Of a stretch of 5,760 nt of DNA, positions 1-5,760 are shown piece by piece (the first letter of the stretch is position 1; every line of letters begins with the position of its first letter). Source of the stretch: Candidatus Hydrogenedens sp. (GTDB lineage: Bacteria > Hydrogenedentota > Hydrogenedentia > Hydrogenedentales > Hydrogenedentaceae); contig DAOSUS010000119.1 of assembly GCA_035378955.1 (NCBI GenBank), forward strand, positions 1 to 5,760, given 5' to 3'. The position numbers were made by a program, and so were the translations under genes. The notes under the pieces are model-generated. The model ran no database searches and was not told the origin of the DNA. It saw only the letters and a program-made list of their open reading frames with translations.

Positions 1-83
1 AGTCAGTAGCGGACGAGTTGAAAATCGTTAAGAATTCAGAAATACAAGAGTGTGCGAGAAAAATTAAAAAACTTCCAGTATAA
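1..83 (+). CDS. C-terminal end of an upstream gene, function unknown
   Basis: The frame starting at base 3 is open from the left edge to a TAA at 81-83 and gives 26 visible residues ending in KKLPV. The other two forward frames are closed by stops at 7-9 (TAG) and 29-31 (TAA), so this is the only frame that can continue an upstream gene. The tail is charged and lysine-rich (VKNSEIQECARKIKKLPV) and looks helical. The stop codon runs into the Shine-Dalgarno sequence of the next gene, which begins 11 nt later, as expected inside one operon. By position it could be a tail-completion, sheath or other structural gene, but too little is visible to identify it. Confidence 0.6.
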   Translation, partial: SVADELKIVKNSEIQECARKIKKLPV

Positions 84-88
84 GGAGA
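82..88 (+). promoter_or_regulatory. Ribosome binding site of the tube-like gene
   Basis: AAGGAGA sits 6 nt before the ATG at 95. It is the best Shine-Dalgarno match in the window, consistent with high expression of a major structural protein. It overlaps the stop codon of the upstream gene, so translation may also be coupled. Confidence 0.8.
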
Positions 89-94
89 ACAAAT

Positions 95-934
95 ATGACG
101 GCTACATTAAGAACTTTGGTTGGCGTGCAGTTGGGGACTGGTGCAAGCGTAGTTAATATCCCCGTTCAGGTGGTTAACTTGGCACAAAATCCAGAATGGT
201 TGAAGTTAAAAGCGACCTCGTCTGTAAATAACGACTTGACGGCTTTAACAAAACTGATGCCAGAATTAGAATTAGAAACCCATGATATTAAGGGTTTGCT
301 GAGTTTTTTTAATAACCAGATTTATAAAGTTGATACCTGTAAATTTTACATGGGGACATTTGCCAGCACTCCGACGGATAATTTGTTCTATTCAAAAACT
401 GGCGTTTTGGTTGCGATAATTAATGAGGCGGTTATTTACCTGGATAAAATTTCAGGAGATATTGGAGAACCTCTGACGGCTACCTTCAAAGTCAGGGGTA
501 GTGCAATTGAAGTAGATACGCAAGATATTACATCCTTTGCGGTTACCCACTCTGCGGTATCTACAATCAGCACTGTAACTTTTGGTGCTAATGTAGTTGG
601 CATTAGAAATTTAGACTTTTCCACAAATATCGAATTCTACGACCACTATGACGAAAATATTGACCCTTCGGTAAGTGCTATTACCAATGTAGATATCCAG
701 GTGAAATTAAGATTGTTAGTTGATGATTTTTTGGCAACACAAGCACTTGAAACTGCTACTGATTTTACATTGAATCTTAAAAAATATCAATCTTTTGGAG
801 CCCCTACGACTGGCGGGACAATAACACTTGGGCAGTGTGCGGTGAATGCAGATACCCTGACTACACAAATTGGTGAAGTTGCAACGGCAGAGGTTACATT
901 ACTACCTAAAACAATAGCATTTGCTTTGGCATAG
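95..934 (+). CDS. Probable major tail tube protein
   Basis: This 279-residue protein is probably the tail tube subunit that stacks as rings around the tape measure. The assignment rests mainly on context: it lies directly before a chaperone-like gene with a second reading frame and a tape-measure-like gene, the usual tube position in long-tailed phages. The sequence fits: it has no signal peptide or membrane segment, few cysteines, and many alternating Thr/Val/Ser beta-strand stretches, for example STISTVTFGANVVG around residues 156-169 and TAEVTLLPKTIAFA near the C-terminus. An Asp/Tyr-rich stretch (FYDHYDENIDP) lies around residues 181-191. The ATG at 95 is chosen for its strong ribosome binding site. 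Codon use looks somewhat more GC-rich than in the later hub gene, which could reflect high expression (inference). I recognise no family signature; another abundant beta-rich virion protein is the alternative. Confidence 0.55.
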   Translation: MTATLRTLVGVQLGTGASVVNIPVQVVNLAQNPEWLKLKATSSVNNDLTALTKLMPELELETHDIKGLLSFFNNQIYKVDTCKFYMGTFASTPTDNLFYSKTGVLVAIINEAVIYLDKISGDIGEPLTATFKVRGSAIEVDTQDITSFAVTHSAVSTISTVTFGANVVGIRNLDFSTNIEFYDHYDENIDPSVSAITNVDIQVKLRLLVDDFLATQALETATDFTLNLKKYQSFGAPTTGGTITLGQCAVNADTLTTQIGEVATAEVTLLPKTIAFALA

Positions 935-940
935 AGGAGA
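934..940 (+). promoter_or_regulatory. Ribosome binding site that sets the chaperone start
   Basis: GAGGAGA lies 4 nt before the ATG at 945 and immediately follows the TAG at 932-934. It favours the ATG at 945 over the in-frame TTG at 921, which lies inside the tube-like gene and has no comparable site. Confidence 0.75.
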
Positions 941-944
941 TTTT

Positions 945-1484
945 ATGATTATATTTAAAAGCAAAAATAAACTTTGGGATTTAAACTGGAAGCAAGTTGG
1001 AGACTGGTATTTTGGAGCGGTTAATGATAGTTATAAATTGCTTGTTTCCTCAATCGAATCGGTTGAGGAAAAAATTGATAAAATAGAAATTGATGATGGC
1101 TTTCAATTGTTAGTAAAATCTCCTATTCCCGGAGATTTGCAAAAAAACAAAGTCGATGGGATACCAGTGATTTTGGCTGACGGAAATGAATGGATAATCA
1201 AAACTATCGCACATGTCAATTACAAATTAGTTTTGAAAAATGGGAATGAATTTTTTGAGGCATGTGACCCACTTTTTGACATGTTAATTGAGCGGGCAGA
1301 CAAAATGAAAGAGGGGGTAGATATAAATTCACTGGTTGATATAATTGTGGCTTGTTTGGAGCAGAATTATTACTTAAACAGAAAAATAGTTTCAGCACTG
1401 GGGCTATTAACTACCGACCTTATTGAAGATATAGTTAAAAAAATCTATATGTGGGGGCAGAGTGGCAATGACTTTTTTCGTTGA
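945..1484 (+). CDS. Probable tail assembly chaperone, upstream (G-like) frame
   Basis: The protein has 179 residues from the ATG at 945. Tail assembly chaperones bind the tape measure and recruit tube subunits, and they leave before the virion matures. An N-terminal half of mixed character (WDLNWKQVGDWYFGA, residues 11-25) is followed by a beta segment GIPVILADGNEWIIKTI (residues 72-88). This resembles the 'gV-v-l-G-eW-vp' start of some chaperones. A mostly helical C-terminal part follows. Within it, SLVDIIVACLEQNYYLNRKI (residues 129-148) is reminiscent of the 'l-a-aL-rNYP-l' helix of the family, and LLTTDLIEDIVKKIYMWGQSG (from residue 154) is a final helix ending in Gly-rich residues. These resemblances are by eye. 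The place between tube and tape measure, and the second frame that overlaps its 3' end, are the stronger evidence. The gene starts 10 nt after the tube-like gene. The last residues before TGA (NDFFR) would be replaced if frameshifting occurs. Confidence 0.6.
   Translation: MIIFKSKNKLWDLNWKQVGDWYFGAVNDSYKLLVSSIESVEEKIDKIEIDDGFQLLVKSPIPGDLQKNKVDGIPVILADGNEWIIKTIAHVNYKLVLKNGNEFFEACDPLFDMLIERADKMKEGVDINSLVDIIVACLEQNYYLNRKIVSALGLLTTDLIEDIVKKIYMWGQSGNDFFR
1435..1484 (+). other. Candidate +1/-2 ribosomal frameshift window at the chaperone junction
   Basis: Here the chaperone frame (stop TGA at 1482-1484) and the following frame (open from 1435, after a TAG at 1432-1434) are both open. Passing from one to the other needs +1 or -2, not -1. 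Three runs allow re-pairing. At A7 (1437-1443, zero-frame AAA AAA A) a Lys tRNA can re-pair after +1 or, singly, after -2. At G5 (1453-1457, zero-frame TGG GGG C) a Gly tRNA can re-pair after -2. At T6C (1473-1479, zero-frame TTT TTT C, followed by CGT then the TGA stop) Phe tRNA can move from TTT to TTC by +1. The fusion would have 220 residues after +1 and 221 after -2. Frameshifted chaperones are well known in phage tail modules, mostly by -1; use of a shift here is inference. Confidence 0.45.
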
Positions 1485-1608
1485 TGCGTTAATGAAATTC
1501 AAGTTGGGTAATCCGTCCGTTTTGGATTATATGATTGTGAAATCAGCAAAAACTAATTTATTAAAAGCGAATGACCCATTTACTGCGTTAATCGGGATGA
1601 TTCTATAA
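1468..1608 (+). CDS. Second frame of the tail assembly chaperone (T-like extension) or small overlapping gene
   Basis: A 46-codon frame runs from ATG 1468 to TAA 1606-1608 and is open upstream to 1435. It fills the space between the chaperone stop and the tape-measure start exactly, ending in a TAATG overlap with the latter. That argues it is translated rather than spacer. The product (MTFFVDALMKFKLGNPSVLD... ending ALIGMIL) is compact, helical and has no recognisable domain. Two readings are possible. It may be the T part of a frameshifted G-T chaperone, entered through 1435-1484. Or it may be a free small protein starting at 1468, overlapping the upstream gene by 17 nt, with GGGGG at 1453-1457 as a wobble-tolerant ribosome binding site 10 nt upstream. 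I prefer the first because of gene order, but the required shift (+1 or -2) is less common than -1. Confidence 0.55.
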   Translation: MTFFVDALMKFKLGNPSVLDYMIVKSAKTNLLKANDPFTALIGMIL

Positions 1609-2975
1609 TGGCAAATATTAAATTAAGTTTAGATGTAGATGACAAGGCTTTACAGGCGGTTATTTCTAAAAAGCGTAAAGTTGCCATAGGGATTGATACA
1701 AAAGAAATTAATCAGAAACTTGGTTCAATAGCAAAAGAAGCGAAACAGGTGGATACTACCTCTGTTTCGGGAAACATTAAAAAACTGTTTTCGGAAATTG
1801 GGAATACAATTACAAAAAGAGTGATACCGTCTGTAAAATCCAGCATAGGTTTGGCACTCGGAGCGGTAGGTGGAGTTGCGGTAGGTGGTGTATTAATGAT
1901 GGCAAGGGGCGTTCAGTCTTCAATCGAAAAAGCACTGCCGATGGCTACCTCATTGCGGGGGATGTTTGGAAATATTGATAAAACTTTATTTTCTAATTTT
2001 GACGATATAAAATTAACTTTGCAAAATATAGCAAAAGCGACTGGCGTCCCATTTGAAGAATTGGCGGGAGCAGTTGAAAGTATTTTACCCTCACTTCCAG
2101 ACCAGTCTATCAAAACTATAAATGATATTGCAAGTGTTTTTTCAAAACTTAAATATTTAGAAAATATTGATGTAGACACATTTATGACGGTTGCAAATGT
2201 GGGGCAATTAAGTGGTAAAACCCTTGAAGAAATGGGGCAATTATACAATATTTTTACCGATAGCGTTCGTTCCAATGTCAGGCAAATAAAAACGGAAATG
2301 CGTAAACTGGCTGGTGATTTTGGTGGTGATGTAGAATCAATGTTTGCCTCAATTGAATACTTTTCAAAGTATATTGACATTGACCCTCGTGAAATAACCT
2401 CAAAATTGGAGCAGGGTATAAAACAGTATAAAGATTTTGTATCAGGTGCAGTTCCAGCAGATAAGATGGGCGAATACGGCAAGTTAATAGCAGATATGTT
2501 AAATACACAAGAATATGCTGATATATTTAAGAAATATCTCGACCCTGGAACACTTGCAGAATCTTATAAAGATTTGGCTCAATTACCCGCGACTCAGATG
2601 GAGCAGTTTTTCGCAAAGGCGAGGGAAGCGATAAAGGGGGAAATGTATGAGTATGCCGCGACAAGTATGCCGTCATTAGAAAAAGCATACAAAAAAATCA
2701 GTGATTTTGCGACAAAAAACTTTGGAGAATTCTCACCAATTGTAAAAAGTGTTTTCATTTCGCCAGAAACAGGTATGCCTACCCTTGCTACGGCGGTTAT
2801 ACCAGTTGTTGATAAATTGGTTGGGATTAAAAATTCACTTGATAAAATTACAAACGCGGTTGTTGAATTTAAAACTGCATATGAAACCACGATTAATTTT
2901 TGGGCTGGGGTTATAACAAAATTTAATAAATATTCAATTCAAAAAATTGGTGCTTATCCAGGGGTTCTGCCATGA
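1608..2975 (+). CDS. Probable tape measure protein (short)
   Basis: The 455-residue product probably sets tail length and is later ejected into the host. It begins with two similar strand-helix units, IKLSLDVDDKALQAVI (residues 4-19) and VAIGIDTKEINQKLGSI (residues 25-41), a beginning often seen in tape measures. A basic Ser/Thr-rich stretch leads to a hydrophobic Gly/Ala/Val segment around residues 80-98 (GLALGAVGGVAVGGVLMM), as expected of proteins that enter or cross membranes at infection. Next comes a long helical region. Residues 139-165 (around NIAKATGVPFEELAGAV) and 191-215 (around VANVGQLSGKTLEEMGQLY) recall the repeated 'a-atG-s-eela' helices of the TP901/PhageMin-type tape measures. 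The C-terminus is Gly/Pro-rich (IGAYPGVLP). At about 1.5 A per residue the tail would be near 70 nm (inference). Start codon overlaps the preceding stop as TAATG; only a weak GGGATGA lies upstream, so initiation is probably coupled. No lytic domain is visible. Confidence 0.7.
   Translation: MANIKLSLDVDDKALQAVISKKRKVAIGIDTKEINQKLGSIAKEAKQVDTTSVSGNIKKLFSEIGNTITKRVIPSVKSSIGLALGAVGGVAVGGVLMMARGVQSSIEKALPMATSLRGMFGNIDKTLFSNFDDIKLTLQNIAKATGVPFEELAGAVESILPSLPDQSIKTINDIASVFSKLKYLENIDVDTFMTVANVGQLSGKTLEEMGQLYNIFTDSVRSNVRQIKTEMRKLAGDFGGDVESMFASIEYFSKYIDIDPREITSKLEQGIKQYKDFVSGAVPADKMGEYGKLIADMLNTQEYADIFKKYLDPGTLAESYKDLAQLPATQMEQFFAKAREAIKGEMYEYAATSMPSLEKAYKKISDFATKNFGEFSPIVKSVFISPETGMPTLATAVIPVVDKLVGIKNSLDKITNAVVEFKTAYETTINFWAGVITKFNKYSIQKIGAYPGVLP
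2960..2964 (+). promoter_or_regulatory. Ribosome binding site inside the end of the tape-measure gene
   Basis: AGGGG lies 7 nt before the ATG at 2972 and is encoded by the last tape-measure codons (GVLP). It allows direct initiation in addition to coupling through the ATGA overlap. Confidence 0.5.
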
Positions 2976-3325
2976 GAATTGTTGAACTCGGTTCATATAG
3001 GTTATACGGTTCAATTGATTTTGTGGGTAATGACATTAATCTTGAATTCATTGAATATCCATATCATTATTTGCCAATTGAATTGGGAAATTACACAAAA
3101 GATAGAGATGTCTCATTTGAGTTAATATCCTCAACTAGATTCATTTCAAATCAAATACGAGATATTTCAATAAATTACGGTTCGCAGATGTTTACTGGAA
3201 GGGCTTACAATATCGAGATAAATGAGACGCAAAAGATAGTTGTGTTAAAAAGTAATATCGCTGGTTTGCCACCAGGGGAATATTATTTACTAAAAGGGAA
3301 AATGAAGGTTTATAAAACTTTATAA
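2972..3325 (+). CDS. Small beta-rich distal tail or baseplate protein, family unknown
   Basis: The product has 117 residues, no signal peptide, no membrane segment and no cysteines. Alternating hydrophobic stretches (YRLYGSIDFVG, residues 9-19; DVSFELISS, 46-54; KIVVLKSNIAGL, 88-99) suggest an all-beta fold. A short Pro-Pro-Gly turn (PPGEYYLLKGK, 100-110) precedes the last strand. It overlaps the tape-measure gene by ATGA, has AGGGG (2960-2964) 7 nt upstream, and overlaps the hub-like gene by TAATG, so it is translated with both. In siphoviruses this slot holds the distal tail protein (Dit) and in many myoviruses a small hub-attachment protein. At 117 residues it is shorter than a usual Dit and shows no LysM motif, so either assignment would rest on position alone. 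I do not recognise the family. Confidence 0.55.
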   Translation: MRIVELGSYRLYGSIDFVGNDINLEFIEYPYHYLPIELGNYTKDRDVSFELISSTRFISNQIRDISINYGSQMFTGRAYNIEINETQKIVVLKSNIAGLPPGEYYLLKGKMKVYKTL

Positions 3326-5577
3326 TGGCACACATACCGAAATATATTAAACTATATGTAACCGGTTACGATGAGCAAAGCTTATACGCTCACGGTGTAA
3401 TTGTAGAGGATATAAATCTTAATTCTAATGGTATAAACACGGCGTCATTTAGTTATTATCCCATCTACGGCGAGTTGTCCTTATCGGTTGGACAGATTAT
3501 AAAAATTTGGGCAAGGGGCGATTGGTATGGCAATTCGGTTTTAATTAATAAAAAACTATCAGAAATAGAGCAAAGCGGGGTATTAGATAACCCACCCACC
3601 GTTTACTATTATGAGGTTATTTTTATTGGAAGGGTTAAAAGAATCGAGGTTGAAAAATATTCAGGCAATAACTATAAATACCGAATTGAGGCAGTTGGGA
3701 TTGAGGAAGATTTACAAGAAGTTAGTTTCAATTCCTACAACTTTTTTGATACCGAAAATCAACAAGTAGTTGAAGTTGCGGGTATGCCAAACTTTGCTGG
3801 GTTGAATCGAAAAGTTGACGAAAATCTATTTGTAAAAGAAGGCTTGGGGGTTCAATGGAGTTGCTACGATGCTTTAATGTATTTTAAAAACACATTTGTA
3901 TCACCATATTTTAGTGGAGCAATATATTTTGACAATATTACCATTCAAACTTTACAAAATACACCATATACCTCAAAAACGCAGTTTTACAATCATTTTG
4001 AATTTTTAAATATTATTTGTGGAAATTTATTCACCTGGACAGCAAAATATATTGAAAATTTATTTTATCTAAATATCCGATTTAATTATAATGCAGACAC
4101 CAGTGTCTCCCTTCCTATTTTACCAAATATTTCTGCAAGTTTAGAATCAATCGAATTGCCACAAAAAATAATACTCACTTATCCGTTTTTAATTGACTAT
4201 ACCACCGCACCGTTTCAATCTTATATTTTCCGACATCCTGATAACTACTTAAATGAGGTTGCGTATGATTTAACACCAGAGGAGATGGATTTAGCAAAAG
4301 TGGGAGAGCCGTATGTACGGGACATATATTATGTTTTGCCACCAACAGAAAATCCAGCACCCTTGCCAATCCCTCACCCTGTAAAATATGATTGGTATTT
4401 GAAAAATTCAATAGGTTCAAAACTCGGGGTTCATAGCAAATTTGTTATTCAGCCAATTTTTGAATATGATTCTACAATGTTTAATCTTGATGATTTTGAA
4501 TGGGTGAAATTAAACAATATCTTTTTGATAAAAAATGGAGTTCCAGTTTATTTTAATTCTAACAAGCCTTATAAAAATTTCACAATCTCAATTAACGGTT
4601 GCGATTTGAGTATAGATTGTGACATACCCCACCAGTTTGCACCTTCCACTTATACCTACCCTTTTTCAATGATTGAAATTCCAGTTTTTCCGATTGATAA
4701 TAACGACGGGATAGTTATAAATGGACTTTTGAAAAGTAAAAATGTGAGACGAATCAAATATCGGGGAATTGTAAACGGGAGACAATATGTTTACCGTTGT
4801 GAGAATTTAATAACTGATGAGGTTGCAGACAGCATTTTAGATAATCTCTACTTTTTGATAAATGGCATTCAAAGAAACAATCTTAATTACAAGTTTCCAC
4901 TTTTAGAATACTACAATGAGTTTTTGGGTTTGAATAACAAGAGAATAAATGTAATATGGCAAAATATTGGGGGTTCAGATACATCTTCAAATATAAATTC
5001 AATGATTGCGTCAACGCATATATACCGTGAGGGGGCAGGCTACTGGTGTGAAATACAAACCGATTTTCAGCCAAACATAGATAGCCTCATTCCGATTCTA
5101 CTTTTTAATCGGACATTTGAAATTCAGGACAGGCAGAATAGCATATCTTTTGAGGGAAACGAAGGGGAATTCTATGGGAAAATAACAGATATAAAATATA
5201 ACAATTATGTGGTAGATTGTGATTTTCAGGAAGATTTAGAGGTTGCCAGAATAGACGATTTCAAATTGGGATACTGGTCAAATACCCCTCCGTCTGACAA
5301 TTACTATTTTGAGAAATTATTAAAAGAAGATTCTACAACGGAGTATGAGCCGTCCAGGAGAAAATCATATATCGTTTCAGGGGGGGTTGAGGAAATGCGT
5401 GAAAATAAAATTGTTCCAGCAGAAATTGAATTCCCAATTATCAAATTTAAGTGGGGAATTGGGAATATACCAGTGATGATAGTTGACTTTGACCCACAAG
5501 GATACCCAATTTATCGTTTTGTAAAATTTATTGATTTGAATGAAGGCGGCAGAAGCTGGGCGGAGATTGTAGAATGA
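3325..5577 (+). CDS. Probable tail hub / baseplate protein with an unassigned C-terminal half
   Basis: The 750-residue product is likely the hub closing the distal tail tube. Residues about 8-131 read as a hub-type beta barrel: GINTASFSYYP (36-46), then VGQIIKIWARGD (55-66), VIFIGRVKRIEVE (98-110) and YKYRIEAVGIEEDL (117-130). This matches the 'a-F-i ... G-i-I ... F-G-V--i' rhythm of gp27/gpD/Tal N-terminal domains. WSCYDALMYFKN (178-189) and EFLNIICGNLFTWTAKYIENLFYLNI (226-251) fit the second half of such hubs, where a helix 'al--i---g--w' precedes a strand. A proline-rich linker (PPTENPAPLPIPHP, 339-352) separates this from about 400 mostly beta residues that I cannot assign. No lysozyme, peptidase or collagen-like motif is seen. 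Seven consecutive G (5380-5386) fall near the C-terminus without breaking the frame. The start overlaps the preceding stop as TAATG with only a distant GAAGG (3304-3308), so expression is probably coupled. The hub call is by pattern and position. Confidence 0.6.
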   Translation: MAHIPKYIKLYVTGYDEQSLYAHGVIVEDINLNSNGINTASFSYYPIYGELSLSVGQIIKIWARGDWYGNSVLINKKLSEIEQSGVLDNPPTVYYYEVIFIGRVKRIEVEKYSGNNYKYRIEAVGIEEDLQEVSFNSYNFFDTENQQVVEVAGMPNFAGLNRKVDENLFVKEGLGVQWSCYDALMYFKNTFVSPYFSGAIYFDNITIQTLQNTPYTSKTQFYNHFEFLNIICGNLFTWTAKYIENLFYLNIRFNYNADTSVSLPILPNISASLESIELPQKIILTYPFLIDYTTAPFQSYIFRHPDNYLNEVAYDLTPEEMDLAKVGEPYVRDIYYVLPPTENPAPLPIPHPVKYDWYLKNSIGSKLGVHSKFVIQPIFEYDSTMFNLDDFEWVKLNNIFLIKNGVPVYFNSNKPYKNFTISINGCDLSIDCDIPHQFAPSTYTYPFSMIEIPVFPIDNNDGIVINGLLKSKNVRRIKYRGIVNGRQYVYRCENLITDEVADSILDNLYFLINGIQRNNLNYKFPLLEYYNEFLGLNNKRINVIWQNIGGSDTSSNINSMIASTHIYREGAGYWCEIQTDFQPNIDSLIPILLFNRTFEIQDRQNSISFEGNEGEFYGKITDIKYNNYVVDCDFQEDLEVARIDDFKLGYWSNTPPSDNYYFEKLLKEDSTTEYEPSRRKSYIVSGGVEEMRENKIVPAEIEFPIIKFKWGIGNIPVMIVDFDPQGYPIYRFVKFIDLNEGGRSWAEIVE
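5562..5565 (+). promoter_or_regulatory. Ribosome binding site of the last gene
   Basis: GGAG lies 8 nt before the ATG at 5574, inside the final codons of the hub-like gene. It supports the choice of that ATG, which also overlaps the hub stop as ATGA. Confidence 0.5.
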
Positions 5578-5760
5578 CAGTTCCATACTATTTATTTGCA
5601 ACGATGGGCGAAATTCCAGACGGGACGGAGCGATTAAAAGTAATTGGATTTAGGTTGTGCTACATTGAATTTGTTTTACACCTACCCAAAGTTGATTTAG
5701 ATTTAAAAAAGCCACGATTTGTATTTTGGTGTGGTGAAGAGATGGGGATACAGTTATACG
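5574..5760 (+). CDS. N-terminal part of a tail-module gene, function unknown
   Basis: From the ATG at 5574, overlapping the hub stop as ATGA, the frame stays open for 62 codons to the right edge. The visible protein begins MTVPYYLFATMGEIPDGTER and continues with strand-like, aromatic stretches (KVIGFRLCYIEFVLHLP; RFVFWCGEEMGIQLY). It has no signal peptide. Position after the hub suggests another baseplate, tail-fibre or tail-tip component (inference). No family is recognisable from this fragment. Confidence 0.6.
   Translation, partial: MTVPYYLFATMGEIPDGTERLKVIGFRLCYIEFVLHLPKVDLDLKKPRFVFWCGEEMGIQLY

Noticed and set aside
304..310. A seven-T run in the tube-like gene as a frameshift site
   Set aside because: The zero frame continues through it to a normal stop, and tube genes have no expected second frame; it encodes Phe-Phe in ordinary AT-rich sequence.
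921..944. An alternative TTG start at 921 that would lengthen the chaperone-like protein by 8 residues
   Set aside because: It lies inside the tube-like gene and has no good ribosome binding site, while the ATG at 945 has GAGGAGA at ideal spacing.
1913..2482. A 189-codon open frame on the minus strand
   Set aside because: It lies wholly within the tape-measure-like gene, has no convincing ribosome binding site, and its Ser/Cys/Ile-rich product looks like the antisense shadow of an AT-rich gene.
4175..4420. Minus-strand open frames within the hub-like gene (also at 4883-5074 and 5377-5601)
   Set aside because: They are short, fully antisense to a well-supported gene, and have no domain or start signal.
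1..5760. CRISPR arrays, insertion-sequence ends, tRNA genes, attachment sites or rho-independent terminators
   Set aside because: No regularly spaced repeats, no long terminal inverted repeats, no cloverleaf and no GC-rich hairpin followed by a T run were seen; nearly every base is coding on the + strand.

Overview
The window is a single-strand stretch of a tail-assembly gene cluster from a tailed phage or prophage (Caudoviricetes-like). All supported genes read on the + strand. They are packed with gaps of at most 11 nt or with ATGA/TAATG overlaps. Bacterial-type Shine-Dalgarno sites (AAGGAGA, GAGGAGA) precede the two genes that are not overlap-coupled. The DNA is AT-rich by eye with many A/T homopolymers. 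No rRNA, tRNA, integrase or host gene is present, so the host cannot be named; a low-GC bacterium is the simplest reading.

Layout from left to right: (1) the last 26 codons of an unidentified upstream gene (1-83); (2) a 279-residue protein in the tail-tube position (95-934); (3) a 179-residue tail-assembly-chaperone-like protein (945-1484), followed in another frame by a 46-codon open frame (1468-1608); (4) a short tape-measure-like protein of 455 residues with a Gly/Ala/Val-rich hydrophobic segment (1608-2975); (5) a small beta-rich protein of 117 residues (2972-3325); (6) a 750-residue protein whose first 250 residues look like a tail hub (3325-5577); (7) the start of another unidentified gene that runs off the right edge (5574-5760).

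The order tube, chaperone with second frame, tape measure, small protein, hub is the standard order of long-tailed phage modules. It supports the assignments more strongly than any single motif does. In such modules the chaperone coats the tape measure, the tube protein polymerises around it, and the hub closes the distal end. No sheath, lysozyme or peptidase domain is visible, so contractile (myovirus) and non-contractile (siphovirus) tails cannot be told apart here.

The most interesting point is the chaperone junction at 1435-1484. The downstream frame lies in the +1 (equivalently -2) register of the upstream gene, not the usual -1 register, and the overlap holds A7, G5 and T6C runs. This could be a non-canonical programmed frameshift making a 220-221-residue G/GT-type fusion, or two overlapping separate genes.
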